A stretch of 64,000 nucleotides of DNA from Palsa-295 sp963785585 (GCA_963785585.1 CAWAVW010000004.1:868001-932000); one strand, 5' to 3'; counted from the stretch's first letter, positions 1-8,499 are shown. Numbers and translations: made by a program. Notes: generated by a model not told the origin, from the sequence alone.

Positions 1-1
1 T

Positions 2-343
2 CAACGAATCGTCATCGGCGTGGTCGCGTTTGCATTTCTTCTATACGGATTGGACTATGGCATCCTTCGACTGAAAGCCTCCCGCAACAATGGTGCTTCG
101 GCGTTCGGTAGCGTGACCGTGGTGTACGGCACTCCCACCAAAGACGGCCGCGTGGAGATTTTCACCGACCAGTCGCAGACCGTCACGTGCGTGAACTCGC
201 TGTTTCCGCATCTGGGCTACAACCCGTGCTGGTACGTTCGCAGGAACCAGATGCAGGAAATCGGCGCAAATCGGCTACCACTCCTGCTCCCGGCGATCCC
301 GCCGCTCGGCCTTACTGGGACTTCACGATTTTCGCGGTCGTAA
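2..343 (+). CDS. Small membrane-anchored hypothetical protein, 5' end cut by window
   Basis: The open frame enters from the window edge, so the true start is missing. The visible part opens with a hydrophobic stretch (VIGVVAFAFLLYGLDYG) that looks like a signal anchor, followed by a small polar domain with two cysteines (CVNSLFPHLGYNPCWY). I recall similar short proteins in Acidobacteria, but I cannot name a function. The last 25 or so residues are proline/leucine rich and unlike the rest, and they run over the 3' end of the convergent dinB-like gene, so the ancestral stop may have been lost near position 275. Confidence 0.6.
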   Translation, partial: QRIVIGVVAFAFLLYGLDYGILRLKASRNNGASAFGSVTVVYGTPTKDGRVEIFTDQSQTVTCVNSLFPHLGYNPCWYVRRNQMQEIGANRLPLLLPAIPPLGLTGTSRFSRS

Positions 344-836
344 TCGCCTGGCCGACGTGACGCTGCGTGTGTTCGGCGCAATGAATCAGCAGGCCCGCGA
401 CGGTCGTCGGCAGTTGTTTCTTTCCGACGGTCCTCGCCAGGCCGTAATCCTCGGGACCAAACGCGCGAATCCGCTCCTCGCTTTTCTTGAAGGCTGCCCG
501 CCACTCCACGAACACTTCGCCGCAGTTCGCGGCCGCGTCCAACTCTGAATGCAGCGCCGCCATTTGACTTGCGTCGAGTTGCCGGCCTTCGGCGTACGTC
601 AGCAGCCGATCGAGGCTTCGCGCGATGTGCCGAATGTGAAACGCAACCGGCGCGATTCCTGCCGGGCGCGCGTTTACCTGCGCGTCGCTGAGAGATCCGC
701 ACCAGCGGTTCAAATCTTCGTCGGCGAGCTGCAGCGCGTGCAGCACCGCGCGAACCACCGGAGGAACTTCCGTCAACGTGCCGCGCAACCACGGCTCGGG
801 CGAACGGACATCCGCGTTCGATTGAGTTTCTGGCAT
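312..836 (-). CDS. DinB-family metalloprotein (four-helix bundle)
   Basis: This 174-residue protein matches the DinB/YfiT superfamily, small four-helix proteins that usually bind a divalent metal through three histidines and often act in thiol-dependent transfer or stress responses. Candidate ligands are His67 or His70 in FHIRHIARSLDRLLTY and His152, His156 and His160 in IHCAEHTQRH. It starts at an ATG with an AGAGG ribosome site about nine bases upstream. It converges on and slightly overlaps the small membrane protein at the window edge. A second DinB protein lies at 50851-51345. The substrate cannot be told from the sequence. Confidence 0.8.
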   Translation of the reverse strand: MPETQSNADVRSPEPWLRGTLTEVPPVVRAVLHALQLADEDLNRWCGSLSDAQVNARPAGIAPVAFHIRHIARSLDRLLTYAEGRQLDASQMAALHSELDAAANCGEVFVEWRAAFKKSEERIRAFGPEDYGLARTVGKKQLPTTVAGLLIHCAEHTQRHVGQAITTAKIVKSQ

Positions 837-910
837 GGCGCCAACCTCTCGGTTTAAAGTACAGGATTTTGATTGCCTGTGAAACGGCCCGGCGGCGGCC
901 CGCTTCCGTA

Positions 911-1864
911 CTATGGCTTTGAAGGCGGCGGAGAGGCTGGTTTCACAGACTTGGCGGGCGGAGCGGTTTGTTCATTCATTTTCTCGATGGCCTTTCGTAT
1001 TTCGGCCGGATTCAACTGTTCGGTGGACTTCGCGGGGGCCGCGGCCGGCGCGTGGCTTGCGGGGTGCGTTTGTGGAGTTGCTTCGATCTTGGGCGCGGGT
1101 TGCTCGGGCGCTGCCGCCGGGCCGGCTGCCGCGTCGGGTGCGGCTTCTTCCTGATAAAGCACAATCAGCGAAATGCGGCGGTTCGACGAGTCCGTGGGCG
1201 CGTCAGGTTTCAGCAACCGTTGATCCGCGAACCCGCGCACTTGCGTCACCTGATCCTCGCGAATCCCATTTTGCTGCATCAATCGCCGAGTCGAGTTGGC
1301 GCGGTCGGCCGACAGTTCCCAGTTTCCGTAATTGCGGCCTTCCGCGTACGGTGTCGAATCAGTGTGCCCTTCGAGCGCCAACTTATTCGGCAGTTTGCCC
1401 AGCTCCTGCGCCAGAATAGCGACAATCTCCTTGCCATCGGCGTTCAGGTTAGGGCTGCCGCTATCGAAAAATGTTCCACTCGCGGATTCGGTCAATTCGA
1501 TCCGCAGTCCCTCGCTGGTAATCGTCATCACGATGTGTTTTTTCAATTTCTCGAAATTCGGCATCTGCTTGATGGCCTTTTCGAGTTTTTCCCTCAACTG
1601 AGACATGTTGTCGTGCGAGAGCAATATTTTCTCGCCTGAACCGGCCACGCTGCTGCCGACTTTGTTCGTTGTGCCGGCCGGATCCTTGAAATAGCCCGCC
1701 ACGGCTTCCTTCACCGCCTTGCTGGTGTTGAGCAGCCACAGCACGATGAACAGAGCCATCATCGCCGTGACGAAATCGGCGTAGGCGACTTTCCACGCGC
1801 CGCCGTGATGGCCGCCGTGGCCGCCTTTTTTCTTGATTACGATGATCGGAGGTTTTGCAGTCAT
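911..1864 (-). CDS. motB: Flagellar motor stator protein MotB
   Basis: MotB is the peptidoglycan-anchored half of the flagellar stator; with MotA it conducts ions that drive rotation. The protein has 317 residues. A short His/Gly/Lys-rich cytoplasmic start leads into one membrane helix (about 28-48) with the ion-carrying Asp30 in YADFVTAMMALF. The OmpA-like peptidoglycan-binding domain spans about 120-237 (GHTDS at 166-170, NRRISL at 228-233). A Pro/Ala-rich tail of about 80 residues follows and is longer than usual for MotB. It sits 56 bases downstream of motA. The helix sequence is closer to proton-type than sodium-type stators, which is an inference. Confidence 0.95.
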   Translation of the reverse strand: MTAKPPIIVIKKKGGHGGHHGGAWKVAYADFVTAMMALFIVLWLLNTSKAVKEAVAGYFKDPAGTTNKVGSSVAGSGEKILLSHDNMSQLREKLEKAIKQMPNFEKLKKHIVMTITSEGLRIELTESASGTFFDSGSPNLNADGKEIVAILAQELGKLPNKLALEGHTDSTPYAEGRNYGNWELSADRANSTRRLMQQNGIREDQVTQVRGFADQRLLKPDAPTDSSNRRISLIVLYQEEAAPDAAAGPAAAPEQPAPKIEATPQTHPASHAPAAAPAKSTEQLNPAEIRKAIEKMNEQTAPPAKSVKPASPPPSKP

Positions 1865-1920
1865 CGCGGGAGAATGAAATCTCGATCGAACTGGTAGCGT
1901 CTTACGCGCACAAACTCAAA

Positions 1921-2793
1921 CTAGGCCGCTGCGGCCGCATCGCCGCGATCCTTCAGCCGCTTTTCCGCGTCCTGAAAACTCGGGCGCACATGCCCGGGGA
2001 TCGCGCGACGCCCGATTTCGACGGCCATGCTCGGCGCGATGCCCTTCATGAACGAGACGATCATCACGCGCAGCACCAGATAGTAGGAATGCTCTTCATC
2101 GGCGGCCTTGCCCATGTTCTGCGCGATCGGCCCGATCAATCCGTAGCAAAGCAAGATTCCGAGAAACGTTCCCACCAGCGCCGCGGCAACTTTGTGCCCG
2201 ATTTCTTCCGGCGGGCCGCCCAGCGCTCCCATGGTGATCACCACGCCCAGCACGGCGGCGACGATGCCCAGGCCCGGCAGGGAATCGGCCATCGTGGAAA
2301 GCGCCGCCACCGGAAGCGACGCTTCGTGATGATGCACGTCCATGTCGGTTTCAATCATCTGGTCGGCGTCGAAGGGTTCGATGGCGCCGCTCGAAGCCAT
2401 GCGAATCGAATCGCACACAAACGCCAGCGCGTGATGGTCTTTCAGAAACTCGGGATACTTCGAAAAAATCGAGCTTTGCTCGGGATTGTCGCTGTCGGTT
2501 TCGAGCGCCATCAATCCGTCCTTGCGGGCGCGCGTGAAAAGCTCGTACATCATTTTCAGCGTCTGCAGGTACCTTTCCTGCGTGAACCCGGATCCCTTGA
2601 ACGATCCGCCCACGCCCGCGGCGATCTTTTTTAAGATGTGGATGGGGTTGGCAATCAGCACCGTGCCGATGGCCGCGCCGCCAATGATGATCAGTTCGGC
2701 GGGCTGAACCAGGACGAGCATGTTCCCATGCTCCATCAAATACCCGGCCACCACCGCGCCGAACACCACTAAAATTCCGACAATCGTAAACAT
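1921..2793 (-). CDS. motA: Flagellar motor stator protein MotA
   Basis: MotA forms the ion channel of the flagellar stator with MotB and transmits torque to FliG. The 290 residues give four membrane helices (about 1-20, 31-50, 171-191, 203-223) and a large cytoplasmic loop. Residues important in the E. coli protein fall at the same numbers here: Arg90, Glu98, Pro173 (SLPGLG) and Pro222 (GPIAQ). The length matches the family. It lies 32 bases downstream of the PAS/GGDEF gene and upstream of motB, so all three are probably one transcript from the sigma-28-like promoter at 3756-3782. Confidence 0.96.
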   Translation of the reverse strand: MFTIVGILVVFGAVVAGYLMEHGNMLVLVQPAELIIIGGAAIGTVLIANPIHILKKIAAGVGGSFKGSGFTQERYLQTLKMMYELFTRARKDGLMALETDSDNPEQSSIFSKYPEFLKDHHALAFVCDSIRMASSGAIEPFDADQMIETDMDVHHHEASLPVAALSTMADSLPGLGIVAAVLGVVITMGALGGPPEEIGHKVAAALVGTFLGILLCYGLIGPIAQNMGKAADEEHSYYLVLRVMIVSFMKGIAPSMAVEIGRRAIPGHVRPSFQDAEKRLKDRGDAAAAA

Positions 2794-2825
2794 GGAAGCT
2801 CGAACCTCCGCTCATCCACGCGATA

Positions 2826-3737
2826 TCAAGGGCAAATCGTGGTGCAGTCTCCGCCCGCCTGAAGACTTTCGGCCAATGCTTTCTCGGCCCGCTCCACAAT
2901 CGATTCCACCGTGTCTCCCGGATGAACGGTGGTGCCACCGAACGAAGCCGTCAAGGAAACTTCGTCGCCCCACCATTTCGCTTTCGATCCACTCACGATT
3001 TTCCGCATCCGGTCCGACACGCGAATGATTTCCTTTTCGTTGCAGTCGGTCAAAATCGAAAGGAACTGCTTTTGCGACCAACGCCCCAGAAAATCGGTGG
3101 GCCGCAGGCTGTTTTCCAGGGAATCCGCCACCACTCGCTGAATCGACACCACCGCCGCCGGGCCGTACGACATCCGCAGCTTTTCGATTCCGTCCACCTC
3201 GATGCATAAAATGCTGAAGGGAATCGTCACTTCCGCAAAGGTCATCAGGCTCTCGCGAAGGTGCGATTGCATATAGACCGACGATGGCGCGCCTGTTGAT
3301 TGATCGAGATATCCGTAGTCGGCGAGTTTCTGTTGGCGGCGGTCGGCTTCGGTGTTCGCAAGGCTTGCCTCAAAGCTTTCGGCCGCGCCCACGATGCTGC
3401 CGTGGCCGTTTCGGATCGGGACCGCTTTCAACCGGACCGGAATCCGGTGGCCCGCCTTATGGCGGAGCGAAACTTCGGCAATCGATGACTTTCCGTCACG
3501 CAAAACGCTGTCGAGCGTCTCGGCGGCGTCCGCCAAAATCGTCTGGCTCGATTCGGACGCGGCCAGCAAACTTTCGCGGCAAAATCTTCCTACAACCTCC
3601 TGGCGCAAATACCCGGTAATTTTTTCCGCGCCCTCGTTCCAAAACACGATGCGCCGCTCGCGGTCCACCATGTACACACCCGTGACCAGGCTTTCCAGCA
3701 CCACGCGATAGATCTCGGGGTCGTCGAATTCAGACAC
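2826..3737 (-). CDS. PAS and degenerate GGDEF domain protein
   Basis: The 303-residue protein has an N-terminal PAS sensor domain (about 8-125, with VDRERRIVFWNEGAEKITGY) joined to a GGDEF-type domain (about 140-300). The first metal-binding Asp region is recognisable (IEVDGIEKL, Asp182), but the signature loop at 221-225 reads SQKQF instead of GGDEF, so diguanylate cyclase activity is very unlikely. Such proteins usually act as GTP or c-di-GMP receptors or as protein-interaction modules. It starts at GTG with GGAG seven bases upstream. As the first gene of the motAB unit, a role in tuning the motor is a reasonable inference. Confidence 0.85.
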   Translation of the reverse strand: MSEFDDPEIYRVVLESLVTGVYMVDRERRIVFWNEGAEKITGYLRQEVVGRFCRESLLAASESSQTILADAAETLDSVLRDGKSSIAEVSLRHKAGHRIPVRLKAVPIRNGHGSIVGAAESFEASLANTEADRRQQKLADYGYLDQSTGAPSSVYMQSHLRESLMTFAEVTIPFSILCIEVDGIEKLRMSYGPAAVVSIQRVVADSLENSLRPTDFLGRWSQKQFLSILTDCNEKEIIRVSDRMRKIVSGSKAKWWGDEVSLTASFGGTTVHPGDTVESIVERAEKALAESLQAGGDCTTICP

Positions 3738-3755
3738 GCAAGTCTCCAGAATGAA

Positions 3756-3782
3756 TCATCGGTTGAATCGGTCACAAGTTTA
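3756..3782 (-). promoter_or_regulatory. Sigma-28 (FliA)-like flagellar promoter for PAS-motA-motB
   Basis: On the minus strand, TAAA (3779-3782) is followed after exactly 15 bases by ACCGATGA (3756-3763). The classical FliA consensus is TAAA-N15-GCCGATAA, so the -35 core is perfect and the -10 matches 6 of 8. The implied start of transcription, near 3749, leaves a short leader containing the GGAG ribosome site before the GTG start at 3737. No other good promoter is seen in this gap. Confidence 0.65.
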
Positions 3783-3926
3783 GGTAGGGAGCGTCGCGGC
3801 GTTCCTGCGCCGCACCCGGCAGGAAGTTCTCATTCATGGCCGCGTAACAAATCCGCACTATTCTGTTATCGTTCAAGAGCTCCGCGTGCGCGTGAGCGGA
3901 TATCGACCAACGGGAGTGAAAGACGG

Positions 3927-5213
3927 ATGGAAAAGCGCAATTTTCTTTTTGTGTCGCTCACCGGATTGATCGGCGACATTGCCTGGCAAGTTGCCAAAGA
4001 CGGCAACGAAGTCCGCTACTACATTCACGACAAAAAGGAGCGCGACATCGCCGACGGCTTCGTGGCGAAGTCAAAAGACTGGGAAAAGGACGTCGAGTGG
4101 GCCGACATCATCATCTTCGACGACACTCTGGGCCAGGGTGAAAAGGCCGCTGCGTTGCGTGCGCAAGGCAAAAAAGTGATCGGCGGATCGGCGTACTCCG
4201 ATCGGCTGGAAGACGACCGGTCGTTCGGCCAGGAAGAGCTGAAGAAAGCCGGCGTGAATATTTTGCAGTACAAGGAATTTGAATCTTTCGACGACGCGAT
4301 CGATCACGTGGAAGATAATCCCGGCCGCTACGTGATCAAGCCGAGCGGAGAAGCGCAAAACGTGAAACGGCGCCTGTTCGTCGGGGAAGAAGACGACGGG
4401 CAAGACGTGATCCACATGCTCGAAGCGTATAAGCGCGCACTTTCCGACGAAATCAAAGTGTTCCAGTTGCAGCGCCGCGTCACCGGAGTGGAAGTGGCCG
4501 TCGGCGGATTTTTCAACGGCAAGAATTTCGTATATCCGATCAACATCAATTTCGAGCACAAGAAACTGTTCCCCGGCGAAAACGGGCCGCCCACGGGGGA
4601 GATGGGCACTACCATGTTCTGGAGCGAGCCGAATCAACTCTTCACCCAGACGTTGCTGAAGATGGAGCCGAAGCTCGCGGAAGAGGGCTACGTGGGCTAC
4701 ATCGATTTGAATTGCATCGTCAACCATCACGGAATCTATCCGCTCGAATTCACCTCGCGGTTCGGCTACCCCACGATCATGATTCAGCAGGCCGGGATGA
4801 TTACTCCCATCGGCCAGCTTTTTTGGGACTTGGCGAGCGGCATCGATCCCAAACTGAAGGTGCGCAGCGGGTTTCAGATTGGCGTGCGCATCGTGATGCC
4901 GCCGTTTCCATTTGACGACGACGAGACCTTCGATTCATTCTCGAAAAACGCGGTGATCGTGTTCAAGAAACCGTCCACCGACGAGGTTCACATCGAAGAC
5001 GTGAAACAGGTGAACGGGCAGTGGCTCGTAGCGGGCACGTCGGGCGTTATCCTCACCGTCGTGGGCCTCGGACAAACGATGAAGCAGGCGCAAGCGCAGG
5101 TGTACTCCCGCATCAAAAATATTCTGATCCCGAATATGTACTACCGCACGGACATCGGCGACCGGTGGGTGGAAGACAGCGACCGCCTTCACACCTGGGG
5201 ATATTTACGATAA
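3927..5213 (+). CDS. PurD-like ATP-grasp enzyme (phosphoribosylglycinamide synthetase family)
   Basis: The 428 residues have the length and domain order of PurD-type ATP-grasp ligases, which join an acid to an amine using ATP. Visible marks are an N-terminal Rossmann-like start, an ATP-binding strand YVIKPSGEAQ (about 135-144), GEMGTTM (224-230) in the place of the PurD NTGGMGAY loop, and YPLEFTSRFGYPT (271-283) in the place of EFNVRFGDPE. The clear departures from true PurD and the absence of other pur genes nearby suggest a divergent member, with substrate unknown. ATG start with a GGGAG/AGACGG region upstream. It converges on lemA. Confidence 0.7.
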   Translation: MEKRNFLFVSLTGLIGDIAWQVAKDGNEVRYYIHDKKERDIADGFVAKSKDWEKDVEWADIIIFDDTLGQGEKAAALRAQGKKVIGGSAYSDRLEDDRSFGQEELKKAGVNILQYKEFESFDDAIDHVEDNPGRYVIKPSGEAQNVKRRLFVGEEDDGQDVIHMLEAYKRALSDEIKVFQLQRRVTGVEVAVGGFFNGKNFVYPININFEHKKLFPGENGPPTGEMGTTMFWSEPNQLFTQTLLKMEPKLAEEGYVGYIDLNCIVNHHGIYPLEFTSRFGYPTIMIQQAGMITPIGQLFWDLASGIDPKLKVRSGFQIGVRIVMPPFPFDDDETFDSFSKNAVIVFKKPSTDEVHIEDVKQVNGQWLVAGTSGVILTVVGLGQTMKQAQAQVYSRIKNILIPNMYYRTDIGDRWVEDSDRLHTWGYLR

Positions 5214-5253
5214 ACCGTCCCGGTTTACTGTTCGCGAGACGAAATTCGGATTC

Positions 5254-5826
5254 CTACGCGCGGGAAGCGGTGAGCTTTACGGGAACGGGCCCCCTTTCAT
5301 TTGCGCTTATCGGAAACATCGCCCTCGGCCGCAGCCTCATCGCCCCAGCCACAATCTTGTCTGGCATCTCCTGCATTCGTGTATTGAACAGATTAATGGC
5401 ATCGTTGTAGTACTCGCGTCGATCGGCGATTTGGCTCTCGAGTTCGGTGATTCGTTGTCGAACCTCGAGAAACGTTTCGTTGGCTTTCAGTTGGGGATAG
5501 TTTTCGGCGACCGCGAACAGCTCGTTCACCGAACCGCTCAGGTTTCCACTGGCCGCACCTTTTTGAGCCACGGTCCCTGCAAGTCTGTAGCGGGCGCGCG
5601 CTTCGGTCAAAGCCTCCAGCGTCGTCGCTTCATATTGCATGTAGCCTTTGCAGACTTCAATCAGACGAGGCACTTCGTCGTAACGCTGTTTCAGGAGCAC
5701 GTCGATATTCGACCAGGCCTTGTCGATGTCGTTGCGAAGCCCGACAAGTCCGTTGTAAATGGTCGCAAGATAGATCACAACGCCGCCCGCTACGAACGCC
5801 ACGGCGAGATAGGGAAACAGACTCAT
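5254..5826 (-). CDS. lemA: LemA family membrane protein
   Basis: LemA proteins are membrane-anchored coiled-coil proteins of uncertain role. This 190-residue copy has one N-terminal helix (about 4-24) followed by the family signature YNGLVGLRNDIDKAWSNID (about 24-42) and long amphipathic helices. I chose the ATG at 5826 because the reading frame upstream of it belongs to the neighbour's sequence. The C-terminal end (residues after about 165) is longer than usual. It starts six bases after the GIDE-type gene ends, so the two are probably co-translated, an arrangement I associate with a membrane-remodelling or envelope role. Confidence 0.9.
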   Translation of the reverse strand: MSLFPYLAVAFVAGGVVIYLATIYNGLVGLRNDIDKAWSNIDVLLKQRYDEVPRLIEVCKGYMQYEATTLEALTEARARYRLAGTVAQKGAASGNLSGSVNELFAVAENYPQLKANETFLEVRQRITELESQIADRREYYNDAINLFNTRMQEMPDKIVAGAMRLRPRAMFPISANERGPVPVKLTASRA

Positions 5827-5831
5827 CGGCT

Positions 5832-6863
5832 CTAGCCCCTTCGAAGGAACAGAAACAACAAATACAGGCTCGTCAGCGACAAAATTGGGCCGCCCCAGAT
5901 GCAAAGCGTCGATTTCCAAGCGAGCGACTGCACCACTTCCTTTGGGCTGCGGCACGAGATTGTGAACGGGTCTCCGCGCTCTCCTCGGCCGATGGCCGCG
6001 CGTGCTTCGAATGGTGATGCGCGTTCGGCGCAATGCGGCAGCGATCTCTCGATCGTGGATCCTGCGACCATTTGATTTTCATCCGTAAACGCCGTCTCGG
6101 TCGCGACTCCGGCTTCGGTCAGCAACTGTCTCGCTTCCTGAGCGAAACCAGGATGGCTACCCGCTGTTTGTCGTTGAAAGTGAATTCCAACACGGGCCCC
6201 GCCGCTTGGCTTTGGGCCGAGGGAAACTGTGGTGGCTCGATCTGGGGCGTTGCGACTTTGCTGAGGCTGGTGCGCTCGATTCTCCCCCAGGGTTCCGATA
6301 ACGAACAACGGATAGTCCGGCTGAATTACGTGCTCTTGGATTTTGATCTTTTCGTAGGGAACCAAGCCTCGCGTCAGCACGAACCTTTTGATATTTTCGG
6401 GAAGCAAATCGCGAGTGGCGAAGTACGAAGCTGCGAGTTCATCTGAAAAGCTTTCGTGGACGTCCATCTCAGCGCCCTTGGTGTCGATTAAGACCTCGCC
6501 GGTGTCGTCCCTCAGAAAGAACGGAACGCAGACAGATTCATCCAGAGCTTTCTTCCAGCTATGGCTATTCCGAGATTCTTGCCACTGCCAAGCCTGCACT
6601 CGATAGTAGTAGCAGGGACCCCCGGTCACAGGTGCGGAGAGCGTAGATGGGCCGGTAGGCGTTCCGATCAGTTCGACCAACCCAACCGACGCGCTATGAG
6701 TTTTCGAGAGCGGCACGTCGAGAATTTTGCGTTTGTACCGAAACATCTGAAAGCCTCGCGCAAATACAACCAAGCCCCCAAGAATCCCCGCCGCATACAC
6801 GCCCGCAAGGAACTCGCCGGTGGCGAATGAAATGGCGAAATTGAGGAAAACATCCGCGAACAC
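5832..6863 (-). CDS. GIDE/BAM-domain membrane protein (MUL1-like, without RING)
   Basis: This 343-residue protein resembles the GIDE (E3 ubiquitin ligase) family, whose membrane-side BAM domain is shared with mitochondrial MUL1/MAPL. Evidence is an N-terminal helix (about 18-38), the motif GTPTGPSTLSAPVTGGPCYYY (split at 67-78 and 79-87), and a C-terminal helix (about 318-340). No RING finger is present, as expected in bacteria. GTG start with a strong GGAGGA ribosome site six bases upstream. It is followed directly by lemA. Residues about 195-310 are low-similarity and probably an extramembrane loop. Function is unknown. Confidence 0.75.
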   Translation of the reverse strand: MFADVFLNFAISFATGEFLAGVYAAGILGGLVVFARGFQMFRYKRKILDVPLSKTHSASVGLVELIGTPTGPSTLSAPVTGGPCYYYRVQAWQWQESRNSHSWKKALDESVCVPFFLRDDTGEVLIDTKGAEMDVHESFSDELAASYFATRDLLPENIKRFVLTRGLVPYEKIKIQEHVIQPDYPLFVIGTLGENRAHQPQQSRNAPDRATTVSLGPKPSGGARVGIHFQRQTAGSHPGFAQEARQLLTEAGVATETAFTDENQMVAGSTIERSLPHCAERASPFEARAAIGRGERGDPFTISCRSPKEVVQSLAWKSTLCIWGGPILSLTSLYLLFLFLRRG

Positions 6864-7028
6864 TGGGAATCCTCCGCGACCAGAGGGAGATGCTGCCTGG
6901 TTCCAGTGTACGACGTCGTCAATTTGCTAAAGTTCAGCGTTTCATTAAGCTTATCGAAGTAGGAACCTGTCCGTCCGCACGGGAACGATCGGAACGGAGC
7001 GACTTTCGCGGTGACTATTTGGGTCTTC

Positions 7029-7057
7029 TTGTCATCCATTCGCTGCTGCGCTACAGT
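7029..7057 (+). promoter_or_regulatory. Sigma-70-type promoter for hpt-deoC
   Basis: TTGTCA (7029-7034, 5 of 6 to TTGACA) and TACAGT (7052-7057, 4 of 6 to TATAAT) are separated by exactly 17 bases. The expected transcript start lies about 20 bases before the hpt ATG at 7085. Confidence 0.5.
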
Positions 7058-7084
7058 ACGCGGTTTGCGAGGACTTCCGCGCTC

Positions 7085-7630
7085 ATGCCTTATGTGAACG
7101 GCAACGACAAACTCAAAGTTCTGCTGCGCAGCGCCGCCATCAAGAAACGCGTGATTCAAGTGGCGCACCAGATCACCAAAGACTACAAAGGTGAACGCGT
7201 TCACCTGGTTGGCGTCCTCAAGGGCGCCTGCATTTTCCTTTCCGACCTGGCCCGCGAGATTAATCTGGAAACGTCGATCGATTTCATTGCGGTCTCCAGT
7301 TATGGCAAAGGGAAGCAGAGCTCGGGGCAAGTACGCGTTCTGAAAGATCTCGATAGCAGCATCGAGGGGCTCAACGTGATCGTCGTCGAAGACATCCTCG
7401 ATACCGGCCTCACACTGAGTTATTTGTTGCGCGTCTTGCAGCAACGAAAGCCGAAATCGCTACGCATCGCCGCATTCCTCGATAAGCCCTCGCGCCGCAT
7501 AAAAGACGTCAAAGGCGACTACATCGGCTTCGAAATCCCCAACGAATTCGTGGTCGGATACGGGCTCGACTATGCCGAGCGCTACCGCAATCTGAAAGAC
7601 GTCTGCGTTTTGACGGTGCCATCCGAATGA
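7085..7630 (+). CDS. hpt: Hypoxanthine phosphoribosyltransferase
   Basis: Hpt makes IMP or GMP from hypoxanthine or guanine and PRPP in purine salvage. The 181-residue length is typical. The PRPP-binding motif VIVVEDILDTGLTL lies at 98-111, the pyrophosphate loop GVLKGA at 43-48, and the flexible catalytic loop starts at SSYG (71-74). I chose the ATG at 7085 rather than upstream in-frame starts because homologues begin just before the KVLLRSAAI helix. The stop overlaps the start of deoC by four bases (ATGA), so the two salvage genes are translationally coupled. Confidence 0.95.
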   Translation: MPYVNGNDKLKVLLRSAAIKKRVIQVAHQITKDYKGERVHLVGVLKGACIFLSDLAREINLETSIDFIAVSSYGKGKQSSGQVRVLKDLDSSIEGLNVIVVEDILDTGLTLSYLLRVLQQRKPKSLRIAAFLDKPSRRIKDVKGDYIGFEIPNEFVVGYGLDYAERYRNLKDVCVLTVPSE

Positions 7631-8352
7631 AGCCGCCGAGCACCGAAGCTGAAATTGCGCGGCTGATCGACCACACACTGCTGCGCGCGGACGCCACCGA
7701 AACGGAAATTCGCGGCATTTGCGAAGAGGCATTGAAATACGGATTTGCCGCCGTTTGCGTGAATCCCTGGTATGTCGCGTTGTGCGCCGAATTGCTGGCG
7801 GGCAGCTCCGTGCGCGTTTGTACGGTGATCGGTTTTCCCCTGGGCGCCACGCTGCCGCAGGTGAAAACGTTTGAAGCGCAAAAGGCGATCGAAGAGGGCG
7901 CCCAGGAAGTGGACATGGTCATCAACGTCGGCGCTCTGAAATCCGGAAAGTTCGAGGCCGTGGAGGCGGACATTCGCCGAGTGGTGGAAGCCGCGCACCG
8001 CGGAAACGCGCTGTGCAAGGTCATCCTTGAAACAGCGCTGCTCGATCGCGATGAAAAAGTCCGCGCATCGCAGATCGCCATTCAGGCGGGCGCCGACTTT
8101 GTAAAAACATCCACTGGATTCAGCTCGGGCGGAGCAACGGAAGATGATGTGCGCCTCATTCGCAGCACGATCGGCCCGAATCCCGGACTGAAAGCCTCCG
8201 GCGGCATCCGCACGCTGGAAGATTTGCGCACGATGGTGGCGGCCGGAGCTACGCGCATCGGCACGAGCGCAGGCGTGAAAATAATCCAGGAACGTGCCAA
8301 CGGCGAGAAGGATTCACGCTCCGGCGCTCGCCGGTTGGCCGATCCCTACTAG
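7627..8352 (+). CDS. deoC: Deoxyribose-phosphate aldolase
   Basis: DeoC cleaves 2-deoxyribose 5-phosphate to acetaldehyde and glyceraldehyde 3-phosphate, feeding deoxynucleoside carbon into glycolysis. The 241-residue TIM barrel shows the catalytic Asp96 (EVDMVINVGALKSG), the Schiff-base Lys160 (FVKTSTGF) and Lys189 (LKASGGIRT). The last 17 residues are basic and poorly conserved. It overlaps hpt by four bases, a sensible pairing because both recover parts of nucleosides. Confidence 0.96.
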   Translation: MKPPSTEAEIARLIDHTLLRADATETEIRGICEEALKYGFAAVCVNPWYVALCAELLAGSSVRVCTVIGFPLGATLPQVKTFEAQKAIEEGAQEVDMVINVGALKSGKFEAVEADIRRVVEAAHRGNALCKVILETALLDRDEKVRASQIAIQAGADFVKTSTGFSSGGATEDDVRLIRSTIGPNPGLKASGGIRTLEDLRTMVAAGATRIGTSAGVKIIQERANGEKDSRSGARRLADPY

Positions 8353-8397
8353 AATTTCGAAATACGCCATCTCTCGCTCAGTCGTCGCTCGGCCTGC

Positions 8398-8406
8398 TGT
8401 TATAAT
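8398..8406 (+). promoter_or_regulatory. Extended -10 promoter element for the GAF-PP2C gene
   Basis: TGT followed by a perfect TATAAT (8401-8406) forms an extended -10 element. No good -35 is seen, which is usual with an extended -10. A leader of about 85 bases would precede the ATG at 8500. Confidence 0.5.
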
Positions 8407-8499
8407 GATTCGATTGAATCTGCAGTTGCGTGTAACTGTTTCTATTTAAATGTGTTATGAGTGGTCTCTCGGCGGGGGCTGAGTTCATCCTTCCTTACC

